A stretch of 64,000 bases of DNA from Pseudoalteromonas spongiae UST010723-006 (lineage in GTDB: Bacteria > Pseudomonadota > Gammaproteobacteria > Enterobacterales > Alteromonadaceae): contig NZ_CP011039.1 of assembly GCF_000238255.3 (NCBI RefSeq), forward strand, positions 917,001 through 981,000. Reading direction: 5' to 3'. Under the pieces are notes generated by a model. The model worked only from the letters and a program-made list of their open reading frames with translations. It did not search any database and was not told where the DNA came from. The translations under genes and the position numbers were made by a program. Positions 36,167 to 44,889 of the stretch are shown piece by piece (the stretch's first letter is position 1; each line of letters opens with the position of its first letter).

Positions 36167-37144
36167 ATGTTCCGCTTACAAGGAGTTTTAAAGGTTTGCT
36201 TTATCGCCATGCTGATATTTTTATCAGGCTGCGATAACGGGAATCGTCAAAGTAAACTTAATCAGGCATCAATTACCTCGATTAGTTTGGCAATTGATTT
36301 GTGGCCAGGTTATTACCCAGTTATTCTTGCTGATGAGTTGGGTATGTTAAAAAAGCGCAATATTAGTTTAGAGTTATCAATCCCGCGTAATACCGACCGC
36401 ATGTTAGCTAAATTTGCGGCGGCAGAGTATGACGCGATTGCGGTAGCACTGGGTGATGTAATGAACCTTTCACAGCAGTACCCTGATGCACGCATTGTTA
36501 TGGTGGCAGACGAGTCGAGTGGCGGTGACGCGATTTTAGCGCGAAGTGACCAACAAGTGATTAAAGGCACTAAAATTGGCACCAACTTAGGTGGTTTTGG
36601 TGAGTTATTAGTACGCCGCTTTTTGGATGCAAACGACATCGCAATTGATGATGTGACGCTAATGAATATCGAAGTGTCGCATGCTGCGAAGTTACTTAAC
36701 AATAATAGCATCGACTATGCACATACTTGGCAACCCTACGTAGATGAAATGGTTGCAGGTGGTGCGCACGTTGTGTACTCAAGTGCCCAAACACCGGGCT
36801 TAATTCCAGATGTTATAGCGATGCAAAGCGCGTTTATTGAAAATAATCATGAGGCAGCGCGTGGGTTTGTTGATGCGTGGTTTGAGGCGCAAGCTTGGTG
36901 GCTTGAAAATCCAAGTAAAGGTAATGAAATCATTGCGCGAGTCATCAAACAAACACCGCAAAGTATTAAGTTAAATGGCGTTAAACTGTTAAATCGAGCG
37001 GATAATTTTGCAGCATTTACGTCGCAAAATAGCGCAGGCTTAAACAGTGTTATTGGTGTGTACAATCAATTTTATGTTGGGCAAGGGATCATTGCTAAAC
37101 CAATTCGCAGCGAGCGTTTACTAGATGCCCGGTTAATTCAATGA
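36167..37144 (+). CDS. NitT/TauT-type solute-binding lipoprotein
   Basis: A 325-residue lipoprotein (lipobox LSGC, Cys near residue 22) with a periplasmic binding fold of the SsuA/ThiY/NMT1 type. SLAIDLWPGYYPVILADELGMLKKRNISLEL is the first lobe. GTNLGGFGELLVRRFLDANDI and DYAHTWQPYVDEMVAGGAHVVYSS follow. Such proteins normally deliver nitrate, taurine, sulfonates or thiamine precursors to an ABC transporter, but no permease or ATPase gene is nearby. Instead its stop codon overlaps the start of a sensor kinase (ATGA), so it is probably the periplasmic ligand sensor of that kinase. Confidence 0.88.
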   Translation: MFRLQGVLKVCFIAMLIFLSGCDNGNRQSKLNQASITSISLAIDLWPGYYPVILADELGMLKKRNISLELSIPRNTDRMLAKFAAAEYDAIAVALGDVMNLSQQYPDARIVMVADESSGGDAILARSDQQVIKGTKIGTNLGGFGELLVRRFLDANDIAIDDVTLMNIEVSHAAKLLNNNSIDYAHTWQPYVDEMVAGGAHVVYSSAQTPGLIPDVIAMQSAFIENNHEAARGFVDAWFEAQAWWLENPSKGNEIIARVIKQTPQSIKLNGVKLLNRADNFAAFTSQNSAGLNSVIGVYNQFYVGQGIIAKPIRSERLLDARLIQ

Positions 37145-39051
37145 AACTAAAGTTTGTATTGAGTGCCATTTTGTTGGCCTCATTAGTGCTTCCTACATCG
37201 TTTATTTCATATATTGCGTATACGCAAAAAGTCGCAACTAACGAACAAAACCAAGCCACGGTGCGACGTCTTACGCTTAACCGCAGTAAAGAACGCGTTG
37301 AATCATATTTAAATACAATTTTAGAGTATGTACGTGCCGACAGTAATATTCCCCAGTTTGCCAACTTTCTTACCGCTTATGGTACTGAACAAGAAGCACA
37401 ACTCGCTGAAATAAATGCTATTTTGCGAAATGTGATCGTAAAAGACACATTGAATGTTACCTCGGTGGCGCTTATTAATACAGCGGGTAAAAACATTCAA
37501 GACATTCGAATTGGCCAACAGAGCCGAGATGAATCGTCATTCGCTTACTTTAAACGTCAATCTATGTCGCCAGCACCAGTAATGCATTATTCAGGTGCAA
37601 ACAATAAGGACCCTGAAAGTATTTATTTTTCATCGCCGATCCGCAGCAGTGATGGGAAGGTAGTAGGGTATTTGCGCTTAATGTTAGAAACATCGGCGAT
37701 TCAACAACTCGTAAATAGCATTGCAAAACACCTAACCTATTCTCAGTGGCTAACGATTAGCGCAAACGAAACGCCAATCGCAGATTCACGCCAGCGACAA
37801 AAGCGCTTGGAAGAGCGTGATAATGTTTATAAAAGTTACGCAAAAATCAAACCGTTTGAGTGGCAAATTGCCTTGATACAAACGGCGCAAGAACACAATC
37901 GTAACCTTGCTAATTACCGTCAATTTTTATTGTTACAGATTGCCATTTTGTTGATTGTTTCGATATTCGTCAGTTTGGTTGTTGCGCGTCTTATGTCTCG
38001 TCCAGTAGAGCGTGTTAAAAAATTAGCAATTGAAATTGCACATCAAGACCTCGATAAACGCATTCGCGGTGGAAAAATCGATGAATTTAATGAGCTTGCC
38101 GCGGCAATTAATTCAATGGCAGATAATTTAGTGGAAGGTTATCGCAATTTAGAGCGAGAACATCACGAGTTAGAACAAATCCAACAGCAAGTGACTGAAC
38201 TTAATGAAAAACTCGAAAAAAGAGTGTTAGAGCGTACGCAGCAATTAAGCGCCCAAAACCAAGCGTTAGAAAGTGCGATGCAACAAATTGTACAAAGCGA
38301 AAAGTTGGCGTCACTTGGCAGTTTAGTGTCGGGTGTGTCACATGAGTTAAACACACCAATTGGCGTGGCGCTTACAGCAGGAAGCTTTGCACTTGAGGTT
38401 CATAATAAAATTGCAAATGAACTTAAGCAAAAATCGCTATCAGTTGACTCCCTGTCGAAGCATCTTCAGCAATTAGAAGAAGCGATTGGGCTAGTCACCA
38501 ATAATTGTCACAAGGCAAGTGAATTGGTTGTAAACTTTAAACAGATTAGCGGCGACCATACCAGCAATAAACGCCGTGTGTTTAATTTAGCGCAAACACT
38601 CGAGGTAGTGGTTAACACCTTAAATACAAAATTGCTGTCAAGCAATACGGTCAGTTTTCACGGGCTAGAAAATGTCGAAATAGACAGCTTTCCAGGTGCT
38701 TTTGAGCAAGTCTTTATTAACTTAATCAACAACTCGCTGGTTCACGGGTTTGATGACAGTGTACAAGGCAAAATTAACATTTCAATACAGCAAAGCGACG
38801 CAAATTTTATTGTGATTAATTACACCGATGACGGTAAAGGTATTGATATTGCGCATCGCGATAAAATATTCGACCCATTTTTCACGACGCGTCTTGGCGA
38901 GGGAAGCAGTGGTTTAGGCTTGTATATTGTGTTTAATCTTGTAACCGGTGTGCTTGGTGGAGAAATTAAATTGTGTCAATCGCAGGGGAAAAGTGGCGTA
39001 TCGTTTGATATTAAGCTACCCACTGTTGCACCTATTACAAAAATCGAATGA
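37141..39051 (+). CDS. Cache-HAMP sensor histidine kinase
   Basis: A 636-residue inner-membrane kinase. An N-terminal membrane segment (about 5-26), a periplasmic Cache-like domain (about 30-255), a second segment (about 262-285) and a HAMP domain (about 285-340) come first. A coiled coil (about 345-385) leads to HisKA with H401 in SHELNTPIGVAL and an HATPase with NLINNSLVHGF, DDGKGID and GLGLYIV. No receiver domain is fused, and no response regulator is adjacent. It overlaps the solute-binding lipoprotein gene by 4 bases, and I infer that this protein presents the ligand. The partner regulator must lie elsewhere. Confidence 0.93.
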   Translation: MKLKFVLSAILLASLVLPTSFISYIAYTQKVATNEQNQATVRRLTLNRSKERVESYLNTILEYVRADSNIPQFANFLTAYGTEQEAQLAEINAILRNVIVKDTLNVTSVALINTAGKNIQDIRIGQQSRDESSFAYFKRQSMSPAPVMHYSGANNKDPESIYFSSPIRSSDGKVVGYLRLMLETSAIQQLVNSIAKHLTYSQWLTISANETPIADSRQRQKRLEERDNVYKSYAKIKPFEWQIALIQTAQEHNRNLANYRQFLLLQIAILLIVSIFVSLVVARLMSRPVERVKKLAIEIAHQDLDKRIRGGKIDEFNELAAAINSMADNLVEGYRNLEREHHELEQIQQQVTELNEKLEKRVLERTQQLSAQNQALESAMQQIVQSEKLASLGSLVSGVSHELNTPIGVALTAGSFALEVHNKIANELKQKSLSVDSLSKHLQQLEEAIGLVTNNCHKASELVVNFKQISGDHTSNKRRVFNLAQTLEVVVNTLNTKLLSSNTVSFHGLENVEIDSFPGAFEQVFINLINNSLVHGFDDSVQGKINISIQQSDANFIVINYTDDGKGIDIAHRDKIFDPFFTTRLGEGSSGLGLYIVFNLVTGVLGGEIKLCQSQGKSGVSFDIKLPTVAPITKIE

Positions 39052-39109
39052 GTTTGAATAGATTGTAAATTTTAGTGGTTTGAACTGTTATAACTTGGTC
39101 AATCTTACC

Positions 39110-39155
39110 TTGACTTTACCCCATAATGCTCCAAAATAATCGTTATACTTATAAT
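39110..39155 (+). promoter_or_regulatory. Possible promoter region of the T6SS operon
   Basis: TTGACT (39110-39115) could pair with CAAAAT (39132-39137) at a 16-base spacer. TATACT (39144-39149) and TATAAT (39150-39155) are alternative -10 elements. No sigma-54 (GG-N10-GC) element is evident. Assignment is tentative. Confidence 0.35.
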
Positions 39156-39184
39156 AATGACAAAGGGATGAGCCTTTAACTTTT

Positions 39185-40486
39185 ATGTTGCTCTATACTG
39201 ACGACACTGAGTTAGACGCTGGCATATATTTACGAGAAGAGCGAACTAAGTTTCGCGAACTTCGAAATCTACTAAATATAGCCCAATCAAGCTTACGTAA
39301 ACTATTAGAAACGCCTACTTCTTCACAAGATCTCGATTTACAACGTGAAAATTTTGAGGATTGGAATAACCTGCAACAAGCATGTGCCCAAACACTTAAA
39401 CAAGAGTCACGCGATATTGAAGTGTTTGTGTGGTGGTTAGCGGCGTTGGCATTTAATAACAGTAACCTTTCAGCATTTAATGAGGGGTTAGACGACTTTT
39501 TATATGCATTAAATGCATTAAATGAGTCCATACATCCTAAGTTACCAGAGAAGAAGGTTGCCAAGCTTGACGAAGATCAAGTCGCGGCAAAACACTGTGA
39601 GAATCAGACTCGTGCACTTGAGCAATTAACCGGTGATAGCCCAAGCTCTGGCTTACTTAATGTTCCACTTATGCGTTTCCCATTAATCGATGATTATACT
39701 TACAGCGATTACTTATCGGATCAAAAATCAGGTTCACTTGAACAAGTTAAAGGGACCTTTATCACTAAGTTGCAGGCGAATAAAAAGCTGTTAACAGAAC
39801 AGTTCAGCCGCATTATTGAGCTCGATAAGAAAATCGGTGATATCGACTTATTTATTAATGGTTATCGCAATAAATTTGGCCATTCTTTGTTGGGTTTTCG
39901 TTTTATTCGCGACAACTTAAAACAGATCAAATTAATGTATCTGTACTTTTTCCCAGATGTTGATAAACAAGACGAACAACCAAGTGAAGCGGTTCAACCT
40001 CAAACCGTGAATACTGAAAATAGTGCGGTTGAGTCAACAACACCAGCAACTACGCAAGTGGTACAGGCTACACCAAGTGTGGCAAGTACACCTGTTGCTG
40101 CTACTCAAGCGTATACACGCGAAAATGCACTTGAAGATCTTAATCGCATTGCGGTCTTTTTCAAAAAAACAGAACCCCATAGTCCTATTCCGTACCTTAT
40201 TGCTCGCGCGATTCGCTGGGGCAATATGTCGTTTTCAGAATTGCTTGGCGAGTTGATCAAAAAAGAATCCCCAGAACTTGCTGAAATCCGCAAGCTAACA
40301 GGGGTAGATAACGATTTAGGCGAATTGCTCAATGACGATATAGCTATTACAGCACCAATTGCTGAAGTAGAAGAAGTTGAGCAAGCATCTGAAATAGCAG
40401 TAAGTCAGCCAGTTGTTCAAGCTGAACCAAATCAAACAAAGGAACCTGAAACTGACACAACGTCGAGTTCAGGCCCTTTATGGTAA
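39185..40486 (+). CDS. tssA: Type VI secretion protein TssA
   Basis: A 433-residue T6SS assembly factor that helps prime and stabilise the baseplate and tail tube/sheath. The N-terminal ImpA_N-type domain covers the first ~200 residues. A variable Thr/Gln-rich linker follows, then a VasJ-type C-terminal domain with ALEDLNRIAVFFKKTEPHSPIPYLIARAIRWGNMSFSELLGELI. A low-complexity acidic tail ends the protein. It heads a 16-gene block with mostly overlapping genes. The start ATG 39185 has only a distant AAAGGG, so translation initiation may be modest. Confidence 0.92.
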   Translation: MLLYTDDTELDAGIYLREERTKFRELRNLLNIAQSSLRKLLETPTSSQDLDLQRENFEDWNNLQQACAQTLKQESRDIEVFVWWLAALAFNNSNLSAFNEGLDDFLYALNALNESIHPKLPEKKVAKLDEDQVAAKHCENQTRALEQLTGDSPSSGLLNVPLMRFPLIDDYTYSDYLSDQKSGSLEQVKGTFITKLQANKKLLTEQFSRIIELDKKIGDIDLFINGYRNKFGHSLLGFRFIRDNLKQIKLMYLYFFPDVDKQDEQPSEAVQPQTVNTENSAVESTTPATTQVVQATPSVASTPVAATQAYTRENALEDLNRIAVFFKKTEPHSPIPYLIARAIRWGNMSFSELLGELIKKESPELAEIRKLTGVDNDLGELLNDDIAITAPIAEVEEVEQASEIAVSQPVVQAEPNQTKEPETDTTSSSGPLW

Positions 40487-40551
40487 AAATTAGTAAAGAT
40501 TGCATCTACATTTAGTAGGGCAAAATAATAAATATTTAAGGAGAATGTAAG

Positions 40552-41082
40552 ATGGCATCAATCTTCATGAGAATCGATGGTAACGATAGCATCAAGGGCG
40601 CTGCAACTGTAGCTGATTTAAATAGCAAAAAAGGTTGGTTTGCAGTAGATAGCCTTTCTTGGGGTGCTATGCGTGGTGTGTCGGTTGATATCGGCAACGC
40701 AAATAACCAAGATAACGGCATGGTAGCGCTAGGCGAAATTAGTATTTCTAAAGGATACGATGGTGCGACACCATACCTTTTAACTTATTTATTCCAACCA
40801 GGTGCAGATGGTAAAACTGTTGAGCTTGTAATGACTAAACCATCTCGCGATGGTAAAGGCATTGTTCCTTACTTTGTTATCTCACTAGAAGAAGCACGTA
40901 TGGCTAACTTTAGTATTTCAGGTAGCGATGGCAGCCAGCCAAGTGAATCATTCTCGCTAACATATACTAAAATTGAGCAAATCTTCTTCGTAGAAGATGA
41001 AGGCGGTAAGTTAGAAAAAGCAGCTTCTGTTAAGTACGACGCAACTGGTAACCAGTTAACTTCTGCGGCAGACTTAAAATAA
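40552..41082 (+). CDS. hcp: T6SS tube protein Hcp (TssD)
   Basis: A 176-residue tube subunit that stacks as hexamers inside the sheath and is secreted. The sequence MASIFMRIDGNDSIKGAATVAD, FAVDSLSWGAM, EISISKGYDGATPYLLTYLF and YTKIEQIFFVED follows the Hcp family. A strong AAGGAG (40538-40543) lies 8 bases upstream, consistent with the high demand for Hcp. It sits between tssA and tssB rather than near vgrG, and is followed after 11 bases by tssB. Confidence 0.94.
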   Translation: MASIFMRIDGNDSIKGAATVADLNSKKGWFAVDSLSWGAMRGVSVDIGNANNQDNGMVALGEISISKGYDGATPYLLTYLFQPGADGKTVELVMTKPSRDGKGIVPYFVISLEEARMANFSISGSDGSQPSESFSLTYTKIEQIFFVEDEGGKLEKAASVKYDATGNQLTSAADLK

Positions 41083-41093
41083 GGTAATTAAAA

Positions 41094-41591
41094 ATGGCAC
41101 TTAATTCGCAACATAAGCGTGTTAGTAAAAACCGTGTAAGTATCACTTACGATGTGGAAACTAATGGCGCAACAGAGAAGAAAGAACTTCCTTTTGTTTC
41201 AGCCGTATTAGGTAACTTTTCAGGTGACAAAGAAGATCCGAAAGAAGTAGAAGATCGTGAATTTATTCAAGTTGATCAAGATAACTTTGACGAAGTTCTT
41301 GGCCGCATCAAGCCTGAGTTATCGCTGAAAGTTGATAACGTAATTGAAAATGATGATAGCCAGTTTGAAGTAAATCTTGAGTTCGAATCAATGAAAGACT
41401 TTGAGCCGGATGCGTTAGTTCAGCGCATCGAACCGCTTAAGAAATTACTTGAAACGCGCAATCAACTAAATGAATTATTGAGTAAAGCAGACCGTTCGCG
41501 CGATTTTGAAAAGCTGTTAAAAGACATTCTGCAAAGCGCTGATTCGCTTAGCTCATTATCAGAAGAACTTGGTGTGAAGGGAGAAGAATAA
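41094..41591 (+). CDS. tssB: T6SS contractile sheath small subunit TssB (VipA)
   Basis: A 165-residue sheath subunit that forms the contractile outer tube with TssC. Typical motifs are NRVSITYDVETNGATEKKELPFVSAVLGNFSG, DREFIQVDQDNFDEVLGRIKPEL, NLEFESMKDFEPDALVQRIEPLKKLLETRNQL and LLSKADRSRDFEKLLKDIL. The stop codon TAA overlaps the ATG of tssC by one base, so translation of the two sheath subunits is coupled. Confidence 0.96.
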   Translation: MALNSQHKRVSKNRVSITYDVETNGATEKKELPFVSAVLGNFSGDKEDPKEVEDREFIQVDQDNFDEVLGRIKPELSLKVDNVIENDDSQFEVNLEFESMKDFEPDALVQRIEPLKKLLETRNQLNELLSKADRSRDFEKLLKDILQSADSLSSLSEELGVKGEE

Positions 41592-43063
41592 TGTCTGAAG
41601 AGTTACAACAAGGATCAGCTGCCGAAGGTGAAAGCCTGTCATTTTTAGACAGAGCAATTAGCGCAACAAGCCAAACAGCACCAGACAGAACCAAAGAGCT
41701 ATTAACGTCGCTTACGCAAGAAGCGATGTCAGGCACAGTTACATGGGATAAAAACCTTACCGATACAATTGCAAATGCGGTAGCGGCGATTGACAAAAAA
41801 ATGTCAGAGCAACTGTCACAGATTATGCAAAAAGATAACTTTCAACAGTTAGAAGGTTCTTGGTTAGGTTTACAGAAACTGATCCGCAACAGCGCATTAG
41901 GCACATCACAAAAAGTAAAACTACTTAACATCTCAAAAGATGAGTTGTTAGAGCAGTTTGAAGATGCACCAGCAGTTGACCGTAGCCCACTATTTAACTC
42001 ACTTTATCAACACGAATATGGTACAGCGGGTGGTGAACCTTATGGTTTACTATTAGGTGACTATGAATTTTCTCAATCTGATGAAGATGTTGCTTTACTG
42101 CGCTATATGGGTGAAGTGGCAGCGGCAAGTCATGCGCCATTTATTGCTGCAGCATCGCCAGAAATGTTCGAACTAAGCAGCTTCTCAACGTTTAGTGAAG
42201 GCAAGCCAATTGCACCTGCTTTTGATTCGCCAAGTTATGCGTCATGGAATTCATTCCGTGAAAGTGATGATGCACGTTATGTTGCGTTAACACTGCCTCG
42301 TACTATGGCTCGTTTACCGTACGGCTTTAAAGGTAAAAAGATTAAGTCATTTAACTTTGAAGAGCTTGCAAACGATAACGCAGGTAATCCAAAACCAGCA
42401 AGCAACGATGAGATTGTTTGGTCAAATGCTGCATACGATATGGCGTTGAACATGAATAACGCATTCGAAGCGTTTGGTTGGTGTACTGCTATTCGTGGTA
42501 TGGATAATGGCGGTAAAGTAGAAGCGTTACCTAACTTAACTTACTTGACTGACTCAGGTGATATCACCCAGCAATGTCCGACAGAAGTAAACCTTACGGA
42601 TGAGCGCGAGAAAGAGCTAAGTGATTTAGGTTTCTTACCACTTGTTCATTATAAAAACTCTGACTATGCCGTGTTCTTAGGTGGTCAAACGACTCAGAAG
42701 CCAAAAGAATACACAGACCCAGATGCAACGGCAAACGCAGCTATTTCAGCACGTTTACCGTACATTATGGCAAGTAGCCGCATTGCACATTATTTAAAAG
42801 TAATGGGCCGTGACAACATTGGTTCAAATATGGAAGCAAGCGACATTCAAAAGCAAATGAGTGAATGGATTGCGATGTATACCAACTCTGGAGCAATGGG
42901 TAACGAAGAACGTGCGAAAACGCCACTAGCGGAAGCGCAAATCTCAGTTATCGAACAGCCGGGTCGCCCAGGTTCATACTCGGCGGTAGCGCATTTAAGA
43001 CCGTGGTTACAGATGGAAGAGTTAACAACGTCTGTACGTATGGTTGCAAGCCTACCGGGCTAA
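41591..43063 (+). CDS. tssC: T6SS contractile sheath large subunit TssC (VipB)
   Basis: A 490-residue sheath subunit. It has the expected length and motifs: NFQQLEGSWLGLQKLIRNSALG, VKLLNISKDELLEQFEDAP, SPLFNSLYQHEYGTAGGEPYGLLLGDYEF, FRESDDARYVALTLPRTMARLPYG and MASSRIAHYLKVMGRDNIGS. It overlaps tssB by one base. A strong hairpin follows, then a second tssC-like gene. The N-terminal domain and the C-terminal part recognised by ClpV are both present. Confidence 0.96.
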   Translation: MSEELQQGSAAEGESLSFLDRAISATSQTAPDRTKELLTSLTQEAMSGTVTWDKNLTDTIANAVAAIDKKMSEQLSQIMQKDNFQQLEGSWLGLQKLIRNSALGTSQKVKLLNISKDELLEQFEDAPAVDRSPLFNSLYQHEYGTAGGEPYGLLLGDYEFSQSDEDVALLRYMGEVAAASHAPFIAAASPEMFELSSFSTFSEGKPIAPAFDSPSYASWNSFRESDDARYVALTLPRTMARLPYGFKGKKIKSFNFEELANDNAGNPKPASNDEIVWSNAAYDMALNMNNAFEAFGWCTAIRGMDNGGKVEALPNLTYLTDSGDITQQCPTEVNLTDEREKELSDLGFLPLVHYKNSDYAVFLGGQTTQKPKEYTDPDATANAAISARLPYIMASSRIAHYLKVMGRDNIGSNMEASDIQKQMSEWIAMYTNSGAMGNEERAKTPLAEAQISVIEQPGRPGSYSAVAHLRPWLQMEELTTSVRMVASLPG

Positions 43064-43103
43064 TGCCACATCAGGGCAACTTATTTAGGTTAGTTGCCGC
43101 TAT

Positions 43104-43132
43104 GCGAGGTGCTGTTTTAGCACCTCGCTTTT
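43104..43132 (+). terminator. Internal hairpin after tssC in the T6SS operon
   Basis: A perfect ten-pair stem GCGAGGTGCT / AGCACCTCGC with loop GTTTT, followed by TTTTGATTT. It looks like a rho-independent terminator inside an otherwise tightly packed operon and should lower expression downstream of the tube and sheath genes. Confidence 0.85.
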
Positions 43133-43164
43133 GATTTAAAAATAATAAAAACAAGGAATACTGT

Positions 43165-44445
43165 GTGAATCTGAGCGATCAGACAGCTTCATTAGAACAA
43201 TCAAAAGCGTTAGCGTACAATTTGATTGCTGAAATTGACCAACTTATCAGTGCTCAATTATCTAAAGTGATGTCTGACAAAAAGTTCCAAGCTTTAGAAG
43301 CTCGATGGCTTAATTTACAGGAGCTAACCAGTTTACCTGTTAACTATAAAGCGATAAAAGTTCGCATTCTTAATATTTCTTGGCGAGAAATATCGCAAGA
43401 TTTAAATATTTCTACTTCGGTATCGCACTCACGTCTGTTTAATTTAATCGCGAATAAAGAGTTTAATACCTTAGGTGGTGAGCCATATGGCTTAGTGGTT
43501 ATCGATCACAATTTAACATTAGACTTTGATTACGATAACGAGTTTGATGATTTATATACCTTAGAGTTGCTTGCTGCGTTAGGTGAAAAGAGTTTATGTC
43601 CAATTCTACTCGATGCTGACGATGGTTTTTTAGGCGCTCAAGGTGAACAGTATTTGGCTGATGTAGAAAAAGTAAAACGTGTACTGACGGATCACGACTT
43701 TGATACGTGGCATCGCTTAAGAGAAAGCCCAAATAGCCATTTTCTCGGCTTGGTATTTAATAAAGTAGCGATTCGGGAAAGTTACGAATATTACCCCGCT
43801 GGTTTTGTCTTTAATGAAGACGAAACCGAAGCGTTTAAATGGGGCAATGCTGCGACCACGTTTTTAAAAAACGTAATTATTGAGTTTAATCGTGTGCGCT
43901 GGTTTGGTTTTTTAAAGTCGCGCAAGCTAGACTCGCTAGGTGGCAGTGCAATTAAAAACTATGGTTTAAAAGCTAATTTAGAACCACGCTTTAAAATTCA
44001 TTTGTCGGCTTCTAGTGCTGCGTTTTTATCCCAATTAGGGTTAATTCCGATTTTTTACAACCCTCTAAATAATCGCTATTTTTTCCAATCGAACAGTTCG
44101 GTTAAATTAGAGCAAGACGGTGAAAATCGCTTTTTGATTCAAACAACATTAATGATCAGCAGAATTGCCCATTATATTAAACTGCAATTAAGACAAATGA
44201 TTGGCGCAGCTATGGAACCCCATGACTGTGAGAACCGCATCAGCCATTGGTTAGAGCAGTATTGCTCTAACTCGATCGTTAATGATGAGGTGACCTTAGC
44301 TGGTATGCCGTTACGATCGGCGAAAGTAACGGTGGATGAAGAACCTGGCAGCCTTAAGCGTTACAGTTGCCAAATTGATTTAATGCCACAGTACCAATAC
44401 GACCGCGTTGCAAGTTTAGTTAGTTTATCGACGGCGGTTGAATAA
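43165..44445 (+). CDS. Second TssC-like sheath protein
   Basis: A 426-residue paralogue of TssC, about 60 residues shorter. It shares the fold: KKFQALEARWLNLQELTSLP, VKVRILNISWREISQDL-type segment, SRLFNLIANKEFNTLGGEPYGLVVIDHNL, WHRLRESPNSHFLGLVFNKV and MISRIAHYIKLQLRQMIGAAMEPHDCENRISHWLEQY. It lacks the N-terminal extension of TssC. GTG start at 43165 with AAGGA 7 bases upstream. It directly precedes tssE (0-base gap), so it may belong to the baseplate side of the system. Whether it is incorporated in the sheath, caps it or regulates it is unknown. Confidence 0.85.
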   Translation: MNLSDQTASLEQSKALAYNLIAEIDQLISAQLSKVMSDKKFQALEARWLNLQELTSLPVNYKAIKVRILNISWREISQDLNISTSVSHSRLFNLIANKEFNTLGGEPYGLVVIDHNLTLDFDYDNEFDDLYTLELLAALGEKSLCPILLDADDGFLGAQGEQYLADVEKVKRVLTDHDFDTWHRLRESPNSHFLGLVFNKVAIRESYEYYPAGFVFNEDETEAFKWGNAATTFLKNVIIEFNRVRWFGFLKSRKLDSLGGSAIKNYGLKANLEPRFKIHLSASSAAFLSQLGLIPIFYNPLNNRYFFQSNSSVKLEQDGENRFLIQTTLMISRIAHYIKLQLRQMIGAAMEPHDCENRISHWLEQYCSNSIVNDEVTLAGMPLRSAKVTVDEEPGSLKRYSCQIDLMPQYQYDRVASLVSLSTAVE

Positions 44446-44889
44446 ATGTCATTTTTTAGCGCGTTTTATTTGGAACAGGATGAAATTGGCACTAACTCAA
44501 TGGATGAAATTGTGTTGTCTATTCATCACAACATTGGCTTGATTTTAAAAACCGAAGCAGCGAGTTTACACCAAGGCGATGGCAGTTTGAGTGATGACTC
44601 AAACTTGTGTTTCGGTATAGAAGATATGGCATTGTTTAGTCGCCTAAATTCAGGTGAGCAAATTGCACTAAGAATAAAAAATAAAATTATGCAGTTTGAA
44701 CCACGCCTGCAAGATATAAAAGTGAGCTATGTTGATGACTCGCAAAAAGCCAAGTTAACTAATACGCTCAAATTTGAAGTATCTGCAATGCTACTAATAA
44801 ATGGTAAAAAAGAATTGCTCCAGTTTGATACAGATATAAATCTGACAAAAATGACTGTCATGATAGAGAACGACACAAATTATGATTAA
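44446..44889 (+). CDS. tssE: T6SS baseplate protein TssE (gp25-like)
   Basis: A 147-residue protein of the gp25/GPW family that forms part of the baseplate wedge and nucleates sheath assembly. Typical features are SIHHNIGLILKTEAASL, the central FGIEDMALFSRLNSGEQIALRIKNKIMQFEPRLQDIKVSY, and the C-terminal FEVSAMLLINGKKELLQFDTDINL. It starts directly after the tssC-like stop codon and overlaps tssF by 8 bases. Confidence 0.93.
   Translation: MSFFSAFYLEQDEIGTNSMDEIVLSIHHNIGLILKTEAASLHQGDGSLSDDSNLCFGIEDMALFSRLNSGEQIALRIKNKIMQFEPRLQDIKVSYVDDSQKAKLTNTLKFEVSAMLLINGKKELLQFDTDINLTKMTVMIENDTNYD

Noticed and set aside
36167..37144. Part of an ABC transporter operon
   Set aside because: No permease or ATPase gene lies on either side; the next gene is a translationally coupled histidine kinase.
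39052..39184. Sigma-54 promoter for the T6SS operon
   Set aside because: No GG-N10-GC pair with the expected TGGCAC/TTGCA context is visible in the gap.
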